From Gadus chalcogrammus (Eukaryota; Chordata; Actinopteri; Gadiformes; Gadidae), in assembly GCF_026213295.1 (NCBI RefSeq), contig NC_079413.1:19075290-19139289 (forward strand): a stretch of DNA of 64,000 nt, given 5' to 3'. Shown piece by piece: positions 12,775 to 40,617 of this stretch. A model generated the notes under the pieces. That model had not been told where the DNA came from. It did no database searches and saw only the letters and a program-made list of their open reading frames with translations. Position 1 is the stretch's first letter. The number at the start of each line of letters is the position of its first letter. A program made the position numbers and the translations under genes.

Positions 12775-12829
12775 AATGCCATATTGTCATATGCAATGCT
12801 TTAACCTCAGCTAAACCATCATCATTTCA

Positions 12830-12831
<2 letters not shown>

Positions 12832-12907
<76 letters not shown>

Positions 12908-13340
12908 CGTGTGTATGTGTGTGTGTGAGCATGCGTGGAAATGCTGTCAGGTCGATGATAGTTATCAAACTGCTATTATTAACTGCTCCTATCTTCTCCT
13001 GTCTGATTGTCTCAGTGTGAGTTCATTTGGGTTTCTTGTGTGTTTGTGCCTATTTTTTATTGTCGTTTGTTTGTATGTGGTTGTGTGTGTGTTTGTGTGC
13101 TTATGTATGTGTGTGTGTGCGTATGTGTGTGTGTGTTTGTAAATGTGTGTGTGTGTGTGTGTGTGCGTGTGTGTGTGTATTTGTGTGTGTGTGTTTGTGT
13201 GTTTGTTTGGAGTCCATCTGTCTCTACACAGTTCCGCAACATTGCACTAGACTTCCGTTGGTTACGTCATGCTATGTTGTTGCACAAACACACACAAACA
13301 CGCACACACACAAACACACAAACAAACATATGCAAACGCA
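12832..13340. repeat. (GT)n arrays then a CAAACA-rich stretch
   Basis: Perfect (GT)n at about 12832-12905, interrupted GT at 13080-13210 and CA/CAAA-rich DNA at 13280-13345. Only simple repeats are seen. Confidence 0.9.
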
Positions 13341-14320
<980 letters not shown>

Positions 14321-14393
14321 CGTGCATGAGTGTGTGTGTGGTCTTGGTTGTTTTGAACAGTGCAAAGCAGCTGTGTGCTTTACTGCAAAACCC

Positions 14394-14459
14394 ACAGACA
14401 GACAGACAGACAGACAGACAGACGGACAGACAGACGGACAGACAGACAGACAGACAGTC

Positions 14460-14503
<44 letters not shown>

Positions 14504-14585
14504 GGACAGACAGACAGACAGACAGACGGACAGACAGACAGACGGACAGACAGACAGACAGACGGACAGACAGACAGACAGACAG
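14394..14585. repeat. (CAGA)n tetranucleotide array
   Basis: About 48 tetramers of CAGA with recurring CGGA variants, giving a higher-order pattern. It is bounded on the right by an inverted CTGTCTGTCTG at 14594-14605. Confidence 0.97.
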
Positions 14586-14649
14586 AGTGGCCCTCTGTCT
14601 GTCTGCCAAATAGAAGGCCTGGTCAGCTGTATTCATCCAATCAAATTAT

Positions 14650-14654
14650 ACACA

Positions 14655-14722
<68 letters not shown>

Positions 14723-14735
14723 CACACACACACAC

Positions 14736-14775
<40 letters not shown>
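14650..14775. repeat. (CA)n microsatellite
   Basis: CA repeat with two frame slips (CAACAC) near 14720 and 14736. Confidence 0.95.
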
Positions 14776-14777
<2 letters not shown>

Positions 14778-15005
14778 CCAGTAGAAATGTGTGTCTCTAC
14801 TGCAGCTGTGGTTTTATTTGACTGGGAGCTTCTGTTGGTTCAGTGATGCGTTGTGCCCAACAGGAAGTGAGGTCATCATCCAGCCAGGATCACCAAATAT
14901 GATGACATGTTTTATTTCATACTTACTTTGAGGCTGTGCTTCTGATCCCCTGGCATTGCCTATAGGGGGAGGGGCGGGAGGAGGCCATGTGTGTGTGTAG
15001 GTGCA

Positions 15006-15058
<53 letters not shown>

Positions 15059-15409
15059 GCGTGAGATGGGCTTATCACCATATGTCAAAACGGAGGCAAA
15101 GTCTTAATCCCCCCCCCCGGTTGTTATGCAATCCTCTGACGACGGCGTGGATTTGATCCTCGCCAACCCCCAAAACCCCCGAGGACTCACTGGCAGGCTG
15201 CCTGTCTATCTGTCGTCTGTTTGGCATCTTGTCTGTCTGTCTGTTTGGCTTCCTGCCTGTCTGTCTGTTTCTTTGATAGTTTGGATGTCTAACAATATAG
15301 CAGAAAACAAATACATAAATAAGTGAACAGAAGTATACGTAAAATACTACTATGACTTATGGTTAGTACCAGTAATAATACCAGCAAGATATATGAGAGT
15401 AAATTTGTT

Positions 15410-15735
15410 TCATATTCACTCTCCTTTTCTCTGCCACAAAGAGGAGAGAGCTGAAAGCGAGGCATTAGCTCCAGTAAGCTGACAAGTGCTTAACCAACAC
15501 ACATATTACTAACATGTATTCACACTACATTAATGTAAATAGGAAACATATCAAAGGTAGAAGGAGAGAAGAGGGAAGTAAAGAGAGGAAGAGATAGAGG
15601 ACAGACTCCTCCATCTCTTCCTCTCTTTATTTTTCTCACCTTCTACTTTGATATCGGTTTCATATTCACTCTCCTTTTCTCTCCTACTAAGAGAAGGGCT
15701 GGAAGCGGGGCATTAGCTCCAGTAAGATAGCTCCT
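15410..15735. repeat. Direct repeat pair of about 70 bp
   Basis: CATATTCACTCTCCTTTTCT begins both copies, near 15412 and 15660. Each ends in GGCATTAGCTCCAGTAAG. The spacer holds purine- and pyrimidine-rich tracts (15555-15640) that are mutually complementary. Confidence 0.85.
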
Positions 15736-16789
15736 TCTAGGAGGAGACCCTAAATGGGTAGGAGATGGGGTCACGACCCGATGACAAACAACACCCAGAA
15801 AACCGTGAGCCAACTACAACTGGAGGTCCTGTGTGTGTGTGTGGGTGATCGAGTCCCATTGACGCATGGTCTTTAAGGTCACCAGATGAACGAGGTGAAG
15901 ACCCCTGCTCTAGTGACAGGGCAGTATGTAGCATTCAGTGTGTCCTTTCAACCACACAACAGGGGACCCTGACTGGTGTACAGTGTGTAGTATTCAGTGT
16001 GTATTTTAACCCCACCACAGGGGCCCCTGACCGGTTAACACCGCCCTGGGAGGCATGGAGGGGGGAACGACCTTCTCATTATTTATTCAGAGACTGAGGA
16101 CTGATGACGGCTTACTGGATCCTACTCGATGGCTAATGCCATCTCATGCTACTAGCTGTTAGCTAACTCCCAGCACATATGAGTCAACTATATAGCGGCA
16201 CATATGATTGTTTACAGGGGCACATATGATTAAAGTAGGGAATATAGGACTAGTTTCCCAACCATCACATCCGTACGTAGCATGTGCTAATGTAGCAACG
16301 GACATGACGGAATATAGGCCCAATCCCAAAGTGAGCCCTGAGGACTAAGGACAAAGGACTCACAGACTTAATTGATCTCAGGTGCTAATTAACTAAAGAG
16401 AGCGAGTGTGTGAGGCCAAATGGGCTCAGATAGGTATATATGGGATTGGGACAGCACTTCACGAGAGCACATGTTACCTTGGCAACGTTTTATAACAAAG
16501 ATGTTGGTTACACTTGCCGGTTTGGGGAATTTCTATTTTGAGTTTGTTGCTTTCCACAAGGCCAACGAACAGGAGACTGCCTGATTTAACATATTTTCAA
16601 ACACTTGTTTTACAAGCCGGACAATAGGTTGGTCAAATACTGATAAATAACTTTCTTAATTGTTCATAATTTGTTTTCGTATTTTTTTCTCAATTTTCTT
16701 CCAGAGACATTAATAAATGAGATATGTGGTGAACAAAAACGTATATCCCTCGTTCATGTTTAATGTATTTGTTCAAATCTTAGTTCTTA
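15736..16789. other. No gene seen
   Basis: Unique-looking sequence, with a short near-repeat at 15930-16030 (variants of 'gtgtagtattcagtgtgt' and 'aacaggggacc'). I found no coding exon. Confidence 0.5.
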
Positions 16790-17326
16790 AAATTTTGCCT
16801 GGCCCACAGTGTTTCATACCGTGTGACTGCAAGGGCTATTGATGTGCCAAAGTCCACAGTGTGTTGAGTTGTGCACAGGGTGGCCTCTGACATTCGTAGG
16901 TGTAAGGGAGGTGCCTTCCCTACATGCTGGGGGACATTGGAAGGGGATTTTGCCAACTAGCCCAGCCTGATGCCTTTAATAATGCTCTGGGAGCCATAGA
17001 TGGCTGCCACTTAGAATAAACCCACCAGGCACAATCACTATGATTATTTTAAGTACAAGCAGTGTTTATTCAGTGCAAGTTCAGGCCATATGTGACTCCT
17101 CTGGAAGGTTCATAGATATTTGTGTGGTTATGGAGGTTCCGTTCACGATGCACATGGTCTTAAGGAAATAGCCCAATTGTATGTTCATTCTTGTACCCCT
17201 CACCTGGTTATTTTCTTTTGGAGATGGAGGGCTACCCATGTCGAACGCCCCATCACCATCACTCACGCCCTACGACAACCCACTACAGGGGGGGATGCAG
17301 GAGCGCATATAAGTGCGGCCTGCTCC
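16790..17326 (+). pseudogene. PIF/Harbinger (HARBI1-like) transposase relic, cut by assembly gap
   Basis: Fragments appear in order in shifting frames: an HTH-like SYRVTARAIDVPKSTVC followed by a stop and VVHRVASDIRR; ALGAIDGCHLRINPPGTIT with the first catalytic Asp of the DDE triad; VQAICDSSGRFIDICV; SVHDAHGL with the second Asp; then PGYFLLEMEGYPCRTP. This is the hallmark order of HARBI1-type nucleases. At least three frame changes and one stop show that it is dead. The third catalytic residue would lie to the right, in or past the N gap, but nothing matching follows the gap. Confidence 0.8.
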
Positions 17327-17426
17327 NNNNNNNNNNNNNNNNNNNNNNNNNNNNNNNNNNNNNNNNNNNNNNNNNNNNNNNNNNNNNNNNNNNNNNNNNN
17401 NNNNNNNNNNNNNNNNNNNNNNNNNN
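17327..17426. other. Assembly gap of 100 N
   Basis: Exactly 100 N, the conventional length for a gap of unknown size. Real distance and even adjacency of the two sides are therefore uncertain. Confidence 0.99.
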
Positions 17427-17597
17427 ATCATCGTTTCATCATTGTCGGCTTACTTCTATTTTTGATCCTAATTTATTGATCATCACAAATCAATGTAATT
17501 TCAGTAAGAAATGATCAACTAATATGACAAAGCAAAATCGAATTAAATACCCCCTTGGAACCTGCTACCGTACCCCCAGCAGTGTGTGTCAGACTGA

Positions 17598-28318
<10,721 letters not shown>

Positions 28319-30307
28319 TGAGGGACGCTCTGATGACTCCCAGGCCTCCGGTCGACGCCTTTACGCTCTGAAGAGACAAACTGTAGCAGCAAACAGCAAA
28401 CGCCACTCGGCAAAAAAACTAGCAGACTCCTCCCCCTGTTGAATGAAGCAAACCTTTCACGCCAAGAAAACGATTTAACAAACACTAGAGTTACGTAATT
28501 ATAAAGTAAACATACCTAAGGTGCATCAACCACTGTTCTGATATATGTGCAAACTGTGTTGTGTGTCTGTGTGTACCTTGGACCACGGTGTGTTGTGTAG
28601 AGTTAGAGAGCAGTGTGTGTCTTAATGCATGTTTAGTGCACTGTACATGATCAACAAAAAAAAAAAAGAATATTTAATGAGAGAATACTACAGACCTTAC
28701 GATAGTTAACACTGTGAACACCTCGATGACAGACCACCACCAAAAACAAGAAACACCTAGGAGCATCTTCACCGTAACCTTCACGCGAAGAGGCCGCACC
28801 CTGACCATCACCGGGCATTACCCCTGACGTACGGGGACAGTAGACACCTGCAGAGCTCTTTAACACAGAGGAAACGGTCCTCATTCACGCAGCCGCCATT
28901 TGGGTCAACCTCGGTTCCTAACCCCAGCTGGACGAGGAACTGAAAGTGGAAGTTCCCCGATCGTTCCCCAACCAGCTGGTGTCACTCAGGCCCATTTGAC
29001 CCGATATCTCCATCACTCAAAGGTCACTGCGGTTGTTTGATCCAAAAGCTCAAAACGACTTCATGCTCGTCTTCTGAAATACTCGATTTTTAGTTTCTTG
29101 CACAGAACCGCTTGCTGCGGTCGGCGTGGCAACGGGGCGAGGTGACGGGTTTGTTTTGTTCGTGTTTAAGGGCTGTGTCTGGCGGCCTGCAATAAGCGGA
29201 GCGAGCAGTTCTCCAGTTTAAGACGTAACCGAACTGTTTGTGAATCGTGCAATGAGAGTCCAGCCGTCCACGTGAATACCTTAGTGTGTGTGTGTGTGCG
29301 TGTGTGTATGTGTTAGATGTAAAGGGACTTCTGTCACATGACCCGCGCTAAGAACCTAACGCACTGAAGGTACGTAGGCTAGCCCCCCCCCTCCCGTCTC
29401 TATCGCTCCTGTGCGTTTATGCAACCGTAGCATTTTACGCCGTAGTCAGCGGAGAGACGTGATTGGGTCGTAGTGGTGTTGTTGTTTACAGTGGTGTTTA
29501 TAATGATGATATGCAATCCTCTAGTGCCCTAGTGAGTCGCAGTGCCCTGCAGTCAGTGGTACAGTGGTAGGCCAGCCGTGCACGCCGGGATTTAGGTTTC
29601 CAGCAGCTTCCTAGTTTTGACGTCACATATCTTCTCCTGCGTAACGCGCTTGACTTGAAACGACGTGTAAAGATTCCCCCTGGTGTTAGACTGCTGCCAC
29701 CTGGTGGACTGTGAGGAGTATGACACCACGAGAACGAGTAGGATGTGAGTGTTTAGCTTTATTTTTTAGTGTTAGTGCGCGTCGCAGACTCGATACCCGA
29801 TACCCGCGGAACTGTTCCTTTGCTTTTTTACCTTTACTCTTGCAGTCCGGAGCATGACCACGTGATCTAACGATGCTTTGAACATATCGAACCGGAGGAA
29901 ACGCATTTTATATTTTAAATGCCCAGTAATTTATTCATGCGAGAGAATGAGAAAATTGCACTTTATGTCTGAAAGTCTGAAAACTATTTATTCTTTTTTA
30001 CTTTTTCTAATTGATGACCTAATTTATTTCAACGTGTTGGTGTGTGTGTTGAATTACTGCTTTGCCACAGAAATCCAGTTGTTTTGTTGTCTGACCAGAT
30101 TCGTTTTGCCGATATTCATGTGTTTTTATTTGTGTTGTTCTATGAGGGTTTGGATGTGTATCTGTCCATGTACGTCTGTTAGTGTTAGCCTATTCTTTTT
30201 GTATTATAATAACCACATAATTGTCCTCACTGTTGAACTCGCTTCATGACCTTGTAACAGATTCCAGTACAGTTTGGTGGAAAACTGATGCAGAAAATAA
30301 TAATAAA
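28319..30307 (+). other. mast1: MAST1 3' untranslated region and polyadenylation signal
   Basis: Between the TGA stop and AATAAA at 30302-30307 there is no other gene. The signal is the first convincing one I found on this strand, so the 3' UTR is probably about 2 kb. A GT run lies at 29285-29312. Confidence 0.55.
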
Positions 30308-31411
30308 AGCAGAGATCGATTGTTTGTGTTCATCATGTCTTGTTTTCTATTTTATTTGTATTTAAATGTTTATTGGGATCCAAATATTAGTAGCCTACAT
30401 TAACAGATACATTTGTAAACATCGTTTTAGTTTTTTGTTTTAATAAAAATAATAATAACCAAGTAGACAGGGAAACAATGAACAGAGTTTATTCTAAATA
30501 ATATGTCGTGTTTTTTGATCTAATTGTGCGAATATTATAGGCTACTATCGATTGAAAATAACATTATAGGCGTATTTCTGTTCGTGATTGGGCATCTATC
30601 AACCAATCATAGTGTGGCATTAAATAAACAGGAAGTCACCCACCCCTCCAGCTCCAATGGCTTCATATAGGTCCGTCGAACCTTCCACTGACGGACACTT
30701 CTTCTGACACATCTCATCAACAAGGCGCTTATCGATCTGCACCTGAATGATTAAATGTACTGTCGATCAGGAATACGCTAAACTGTTAACAACGAGGAAG
30801 TGGTCGGTGGTTTGAGAAGTATCGGGAGATGTTATGACCGGAGAGTACACTAACGAAGGTAGAGTTTATACCTGCGTCTGATTACTGCAGAAAGGTCGAA
30901 TACATGTCGATATTAGGCATATAATCATACTTTACATGCTCCAGGTGGCACTAGTGTATAGGGAGGACATGTAACGTAAGGGTTGTAAAAATATATATTT
31001 TTGATATTGGTTTATTTTGTATTCAGTTGTCTCATCTTTTCTCTGGGAATTTAAAATACAATAATTCAAGAAGGATGTCTGGATCATCGCTAATGAATTC
31101 ACAAAGAAATTATTCAGCATCATTGATTTCTTTATTACACTGTACAACTCTGCGATACAACTTTGAAAAAGGGTCATAAGGTTGATGGTCACCTGGTTTG
31201 TTTCATGCGTGATTGTCTAATTATTTTAGAGCGTGACTTCCGTCACGGTCTCACTTCCATCACGGTCCGTTCCCCCGAATGAGAAACTACGTTTTTTTTT
31301 GTGCGTCCACAATAACTCGACAGCGCTTTGTGGTTATGTGTTCCCATGGTAACCGTACACTACGCAGCATCTCGGAGTGTGTTGCCATGGCAATTAAAAA
31401 TATGTGTATCC
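30308..31411. other. Intergenic MAST1-ATG4D interval
   Basis: AT-rich DNA without coding exons. It should contain the ATG4D promoter and 5' UTR. I saw no clear TATA box or CpG-rich patch that fixes the transcription start. Confidence 0.5.
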
Positions 31412-36127
<4,716 letters not shown>

Positions 36128-36475
36128 CCTCCATGAAGACCGGGAGGTGGATCAGGAAGTGGAGGAGGAGCAGGAAGTGGAGGAGGAACAGGAAGTGGAG
36201 GAGGGGCAGGAAGTGGGGGAGGAGCAGGAAGTGGGGGAGCAGCTAGCGGTGAAGAGGAGGTCCTTCTGGAGAAGCCTGGAGATCAAATCGGTGCCAACCG
36301 GTGGAGACTGTAGTAGTTTTTATTGCTGTATTATTATGTTATGAAAGCATAAATATAGCAGTCGATGTAAATCTGACAATGAAGAGGATTTTAATGTAAA
36401 TATCATACGTTTTATATATTTTATTTGCTCTTGTGTTATTGTTTGCCTTTAAATAAATAAGACATCTTTACGAGA
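36128..36475 (+). other. atg4d: ATG4D 3' UTR with 18-bp minisatellite and AATAAA
   Basis: About five copies of GAGGAGGAGCAGGAAGTG lie at 36155-36240. Overlapping AATAAA signals lie at 36452-36460. The minisatellite is open in another frame (Glu/Val-rich), but the conserved EEFVLL stop precedes it. Confidence 0.75.
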
Positions 36476-36973
36476 TTGACCGACTCTCCCAAGAATAACT
36501 TCTTTCTGATTGAGGCTTCCTGTGAATGTTTGATCTCGTTCTCTCCATTCCGACTTAACCCCATGACCCCCCCCCCCCCCCCCCCCCCCGTGGCTCTGCT
36601 CATCATGTGACGCTCGCCTCCTGCGCGGTTAAGTGGATTAGAGACTAGGATTCCCCGGACCACATGACCTGCACACGCAGACCTAAAAACAACCAGTCCT
36701 ACCCCACTAGATCACGAGAGGGATGAGAGGAAAAGACAAAACACTGTGTCTCAAAGTAATCAGAGGAAATTGTATTTTGTGTGAAAATAGTTTGTTCTAC
36801 AGCTTTCTGTTGAAGGTGGGGGTGGGTCTCATGTCTTTCCTGGACTGATGGGGTTGGGGGTGAGGCTGGGCCTCATGTCTCTTCTGATGGAGGTACAGCT
36901 GGAGGTCGGCCTCATGTCCCTCCTGTACTGATGGGGGTAGAGGTAGAGGTGGGGTTAGAGGTGGAGCTAGGCC

Positions 36974-39454
36974 TCAGGTCCCTCCCGTACTGCGGCGGGT
37001 GGAGTTGGGGGTGGGGTTAGAGGTGGAGCTAGGCCTCAGGTCCCTCCCGTACTGCTGGAAGTAGAGGTGTGCGTGGTACTGCCTCTCCGGCAGCACCAGC
37101 CTCACGCAGAAGCCCAGCTCCTGCTGGCTGAGGTCGGCCCTGAGCTGGTACCCCAGCACCGTGGCCCCGGGGCTCTGCCGGGGCCTCAGCAGCTCCTCCA
37201 GGCCCCCGGGGGCCACGCCGCCCCGGGCCACACACCGCCGCCGGACCCTCTCGGTGGAGGCCCTGAGCAGGGCCACCTCCCCCCGAAGCCGCTCCGCCCC
37301 GTAGCGCCCCGCCTGCTCCCAGAGCCGCCGCAGGAAGCGGTCGTACAGCAGCGCGTCGGCCGCGTTCCAGGCCCGCGCGCGGCGCCGCGCCCGGGGCCCC
37401 AGCGGCGTGACGTGGCTCAGGGTGCGGGCGTTGAGGCGGACCGAGGCCAGCTCCTCCCCCTCCAGCCCCAACAGGGCGCCCAGCAGCACCAGCGACTCGT
37501 CCAGGTGCTCCGCGATCAGCACCAGCCGGAGCCCCGCCTCCAGTGCCGCGAGCTCGGCCTCCCACGCCGAAGAGTTCCCCCCCGCCGCCCCCGCCGCCGA
37601 GTCCAGCCCCAGGTCGAAGCTCATGGGGTTCCTGGCCAGGCCGTTGCCGGGGCGACCGGGGTCCCAGAAGCGCTCCGGGGTCTCCAGGAAGAGCTCCAGG
37701 GGCGTGGTGGGCGGGGCGGTGGCGGCGACGGTGGCGGCGGCGGCGGCCCGGGCCAGCCGGAAGGCGGGAACCTCGGAGGCGTGGGTGGAGAAGACGGACT
37801 CGAAGGTGGCAACGGGGTCGCGGATCACGGTGACGTAGACGGCGTCCGGGGGCATGACCTGACGGAGTGCGGGGAGGTGGAGCCTCAGCGGGCTGACCAG
37901 CAGGTCGAACTGGGAGGAGCCTTCAGGGAGCTCCTCCACGAAGTCCGCCCGGAACCTGCAGCGAGAGGTTTAGAGCGGACTTTTAATGTGAGAGAGAGAG
38001 AGAGAGAGAGGGAGAGGGGGAGGGAGGGAGAGGGAGAGAGAGAGAGATACAGACTGCTAGGTACTTGTGAGGGTATCTGAACGTGAAGCTGTCGCGAGGG
38101 AAGGCGAAGGTGGCACCCTCTCTCTCCCCGAGGCGGAACAGCAGGTTCTGCACCGTGCCCGCGCCCGTCTTGGTGGTTTTGATGAACACGACGGGAGGGG
38201 AGGTGACCCGGGTCTGCTGGGTGGTGTTCCATGGCCAATCAGAGCCCAGGCCCACCGGGGAGCCCCTTCTGCTTGGCTTCTCGCCGGGCCTCTCCTCTCT
38301 CACCTCCCCTGATGTTATCCTCCAGGAACGGCTTTGGAGATAAGGAAGGTTAAAGGTTGGGTATGGGATTTGCGAAACAGATTTTGAAAAAACACAACTC
38401 AAATGGTCCTACCCCCTCTCCTTCAACTCTAACTCTGACTCCACCCATTCCAAGTACATGGACGCGCAATCATGCACGAGCGAACACATGCGAACACAGA
38501 TGCGCGAGAGCGAGCCATTAGCTAGTAAGCTAGCTCCAGTAGCTACCGCAGGATAACAACAAACAGAAGCTTGCTCTGGGTCACAAGCTTTGAGTACGTG
38601 CACGAAGGGGTCACGCGCGGGGAGCGGGGGAGGGGGAGTGCAGTACGACCGTTTGATTGACGTACTTACTGTCCAATGCCACTGGGCGGGTCTGGAAATC
38701 ATTGGCTGGAGTTTTTCGAGCCCTGCCCGTTCCACAGATGATTGACTTGTTTAATTTTCATGTCAGTACTTCTAACGCAGTGGCTGTAAGTGGGTTTTCA
38801 AAGGATTTCAAGTAATTTTTCAAAAATGGCCCAAAAAGAGAATTCCATACCCAACCTTTAAGGAATTAAACATGAATAAAGCATTATTATAGGACAGCTC
38901 CCAGGATCTGCCCGTTGCATCACGCTTATCTCCACAATGCTGATGTGAAGTGTGGTGTCTGATCTGAGCCAACCCACCCACATAACATCTCTCCTCCGTC
39001 CCTATAGGTCCTAACCCTCCCTAACACCTAACCCGTCCCCCACCACACCTAGTTCCCTACCTCTCTCCTTCCCTCCCTCCCTCCCTCCCTACCTCTCTCC
39101 CTTCCTCCCTCCCTACCTCCCTCCCTCTCTCTCTCCCTCTCTCTCTCCCTCTCTCTCGCCTATCAAATGCACTCAGAACACCATTGAGTTGAGATGCAAC
39201 CGACAGTTCTGCTTTCTATCTATGTAGCAGATCGTGGTTTTAGAAACCAGGCAGGGCAGCAATCTCCTAGTTCTTCCTGCACACAGTCGACAGGGTCCCG
39301 CCGACAGGGTGGCCCGACCCCAGCCCCAGCTTGTTTACCTGGACGGTCGTAGCGGCAGTAGAGCGAGGAGCACGGTGACCCCCAGCGCCACCAGGAGGGC
39401 GGTGGGGGTGGGGCGGCGCCGGCAGACCAGCAGGGCCCATCGACGGAGGGCCAT
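36974..39454 (-). CDS. Galactose-3-O-sulfotransferase family enzyme
   Basis: The family transfers sulfate from PAPS to the 3-OH of galactose on glycolipids or glycans in the Golgi lumen. Three minus-strand exons: 39454-39339, 38331-38065 and 37955-36974; 1365 nt = 454 codons plus stop, in phase. It is a type II membrane protein: short basic cytosolic start MALRRWALLVCRRR, then a signal anchor (TALLVALGVTVLLALLPL). The 5'-PAPS-binding loop is VVFIKTTKTGAGTVQNLLFR, and the 3'-phosphate motif is YVTVIRDPVATFESVF. Also present are ARNPMSFDLGLD, LVLIAEHLDESLVLLGALLG and the C-terminal GYQLRADLSQQELGFCVRLV. An Ala/Gly-rich insert (37560-37610 and 37710-37760) is GC-driven. I cannot assign it to GAL3ST1, 2, 3 or 4. 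Its start faces SMARCA4 across about 1 kb. Confidence 0.9.
38350..38861. mobile_element. Second TTAA-flanked MITE, in the sulfotransferase intron
   Basis: TTAA at 38350-38353 is followed by AGGTTGGGTATGG. At the right, CCATACCCAACCT is followed by TTAA at 38858-38861. The inverted repeats are perfect over 13 bases beyond the TTAA. The 512-bp interior has no coding frame of interest. The terminus (TTAA-AGGT) matches the first four bases of the 1567-bp element at 20223, suggesting the same superfamily. Confidence 0.87.
39057..39162. repeat. CT-rich CCCTCCCT/CTCTCTC tract
   Basis: Pyrimidine-rich low complexity in intron 1 of the sulfotransferase gene. Confidence 0.9.
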
Positions 39455-39864
39455 GTCTCCCCGCGGCCCGGTCCTGGACCCCTGCTGTCTGGTGGCGGGC
39501 GGCTCGCTGCGGGCATGGCGCGCACACACACACACAATCACACACACACACACAGCGCTGCCTCTGCTCCCAGGGAAGACTTAGGGCGGACGGCTGACCT
39601 ATAATCTGGATCAGGCAGTCGGCAGCCGTTCGGTACGGTGGCCTGGAGGACAGGAGCCGGCGAGGACCAAGTCACAACAACAACAACCACAACGACAACA
39701 ACGACAACTGCCACAACACAACAGGATGCTTATGACACGAGGAAGTGACACGGTTTCATCAAAAACATCCCAAATTATCAACAGGATTCAGGTGATTGCT
39801 GTGTTAATCCTGATGGATATGTATGAATTTATAACCAAAATAAAACAGGCCACAGTGTCAGTGA

Positions 39865-40020
39865 CAGTGGGGGGGGGGGGGGGGGGGGGGGGTTGTTTGT
39901 GTGTGTACCTGTTTGTGTGTGTATCCTCATTATCTCGTTGACTATTTTGTTGCTTTGTACACACCAATTTGTGAAATTAATCAAATAGATTAATAACTAA
40001 TCAATACATTAATAATGCCG

Positions 40021-40079
<59 letters not shown>

Positions 40080-40097
40080 ATGTGAGATAGAGAGAGG

Positions 40098-40178
<81 letters not shown>

Positions 40179-40218
40179 TATATGTATGTGTGTGCCCGTG
40201 CGAGTGTGTGAGAGAGCG

Positions 40219-40252
<34 letters not shown>

Positions 40253-40258
40253 TGTGTG
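39865..40258. repeat. Poly-G, (GT)n, (GA)n, (GT)n cluster
   Basis: A run of about 24 G at 39869-39892, GT at 40023-40078, GA at 40096-40176 and GT at 40222-40258. It lies between the two divergent genes, upstream of the SMARCA4 promoter. Confidence 0.95.
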
Positions 40259-40369
40259 TGCACTGCATATGTGATAAAGAGCGACCGCTTTCTAACTCGC
40301 ACACACCCATCCCCCCACGGTCAGCCTCCCCCCTCCCCTGCATTCCTCTCCTCTGCAGCGCAGCACGTA

Positions 40370-40414
40370 CTGCGCATGCGGGAAACGGTCTCCCGGCAGG
40401 CAACGCATGCGCAG
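40370..40414. promoter_or_regulatory. Inverted pair of NRF1-like sites, SMARCA4 promoter
   Basis: CTGCGCATGCG at 40370-40380 and its exact inverted copy CGCATGCGCAG at 40404-40414 match the NRF1 consensus core. They sit in CpG-rich DNA upstream of the putative non-coding first exon. NRF1 sites are common in TATA-less housekeeping promoters. The function here is inferred. Confidence 0.6.
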
Positions 40415-40439
40415 TGGGGCCTGTGGTCCTGCGCTGCGG

Positions 40440-40617
40440 CCGCTAGGCGGCGCCAGACACCACGGCGCGGCGCTGCTCTCACCCGGTCCACCGGGAGAGG
40501 GGGGTGGAGGGGAACAAAACGCTGCTCGCTAGGTCGCTCTTTGTTTCTGTCTAGGAGGAAAACCCAAAGACCTTGCCACCGCGGAGGTTTTAATCACAAC
40601 GAATTCACCCGATTTGA
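40440..40617 (+). other. smarca4: SMARCA4 non-coding exon 1 (5' end approximate)
   Basis: GC-rich sequence ends in GATTTGA followed by a strong donor GTAAGT at 40618. The next acceptor (CATCGCAG) opens exon 2 at 41875, 48 bases before the ATG. The transcription start is not visible from sequence; the left limit is a guess. Confidence 0.5.
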
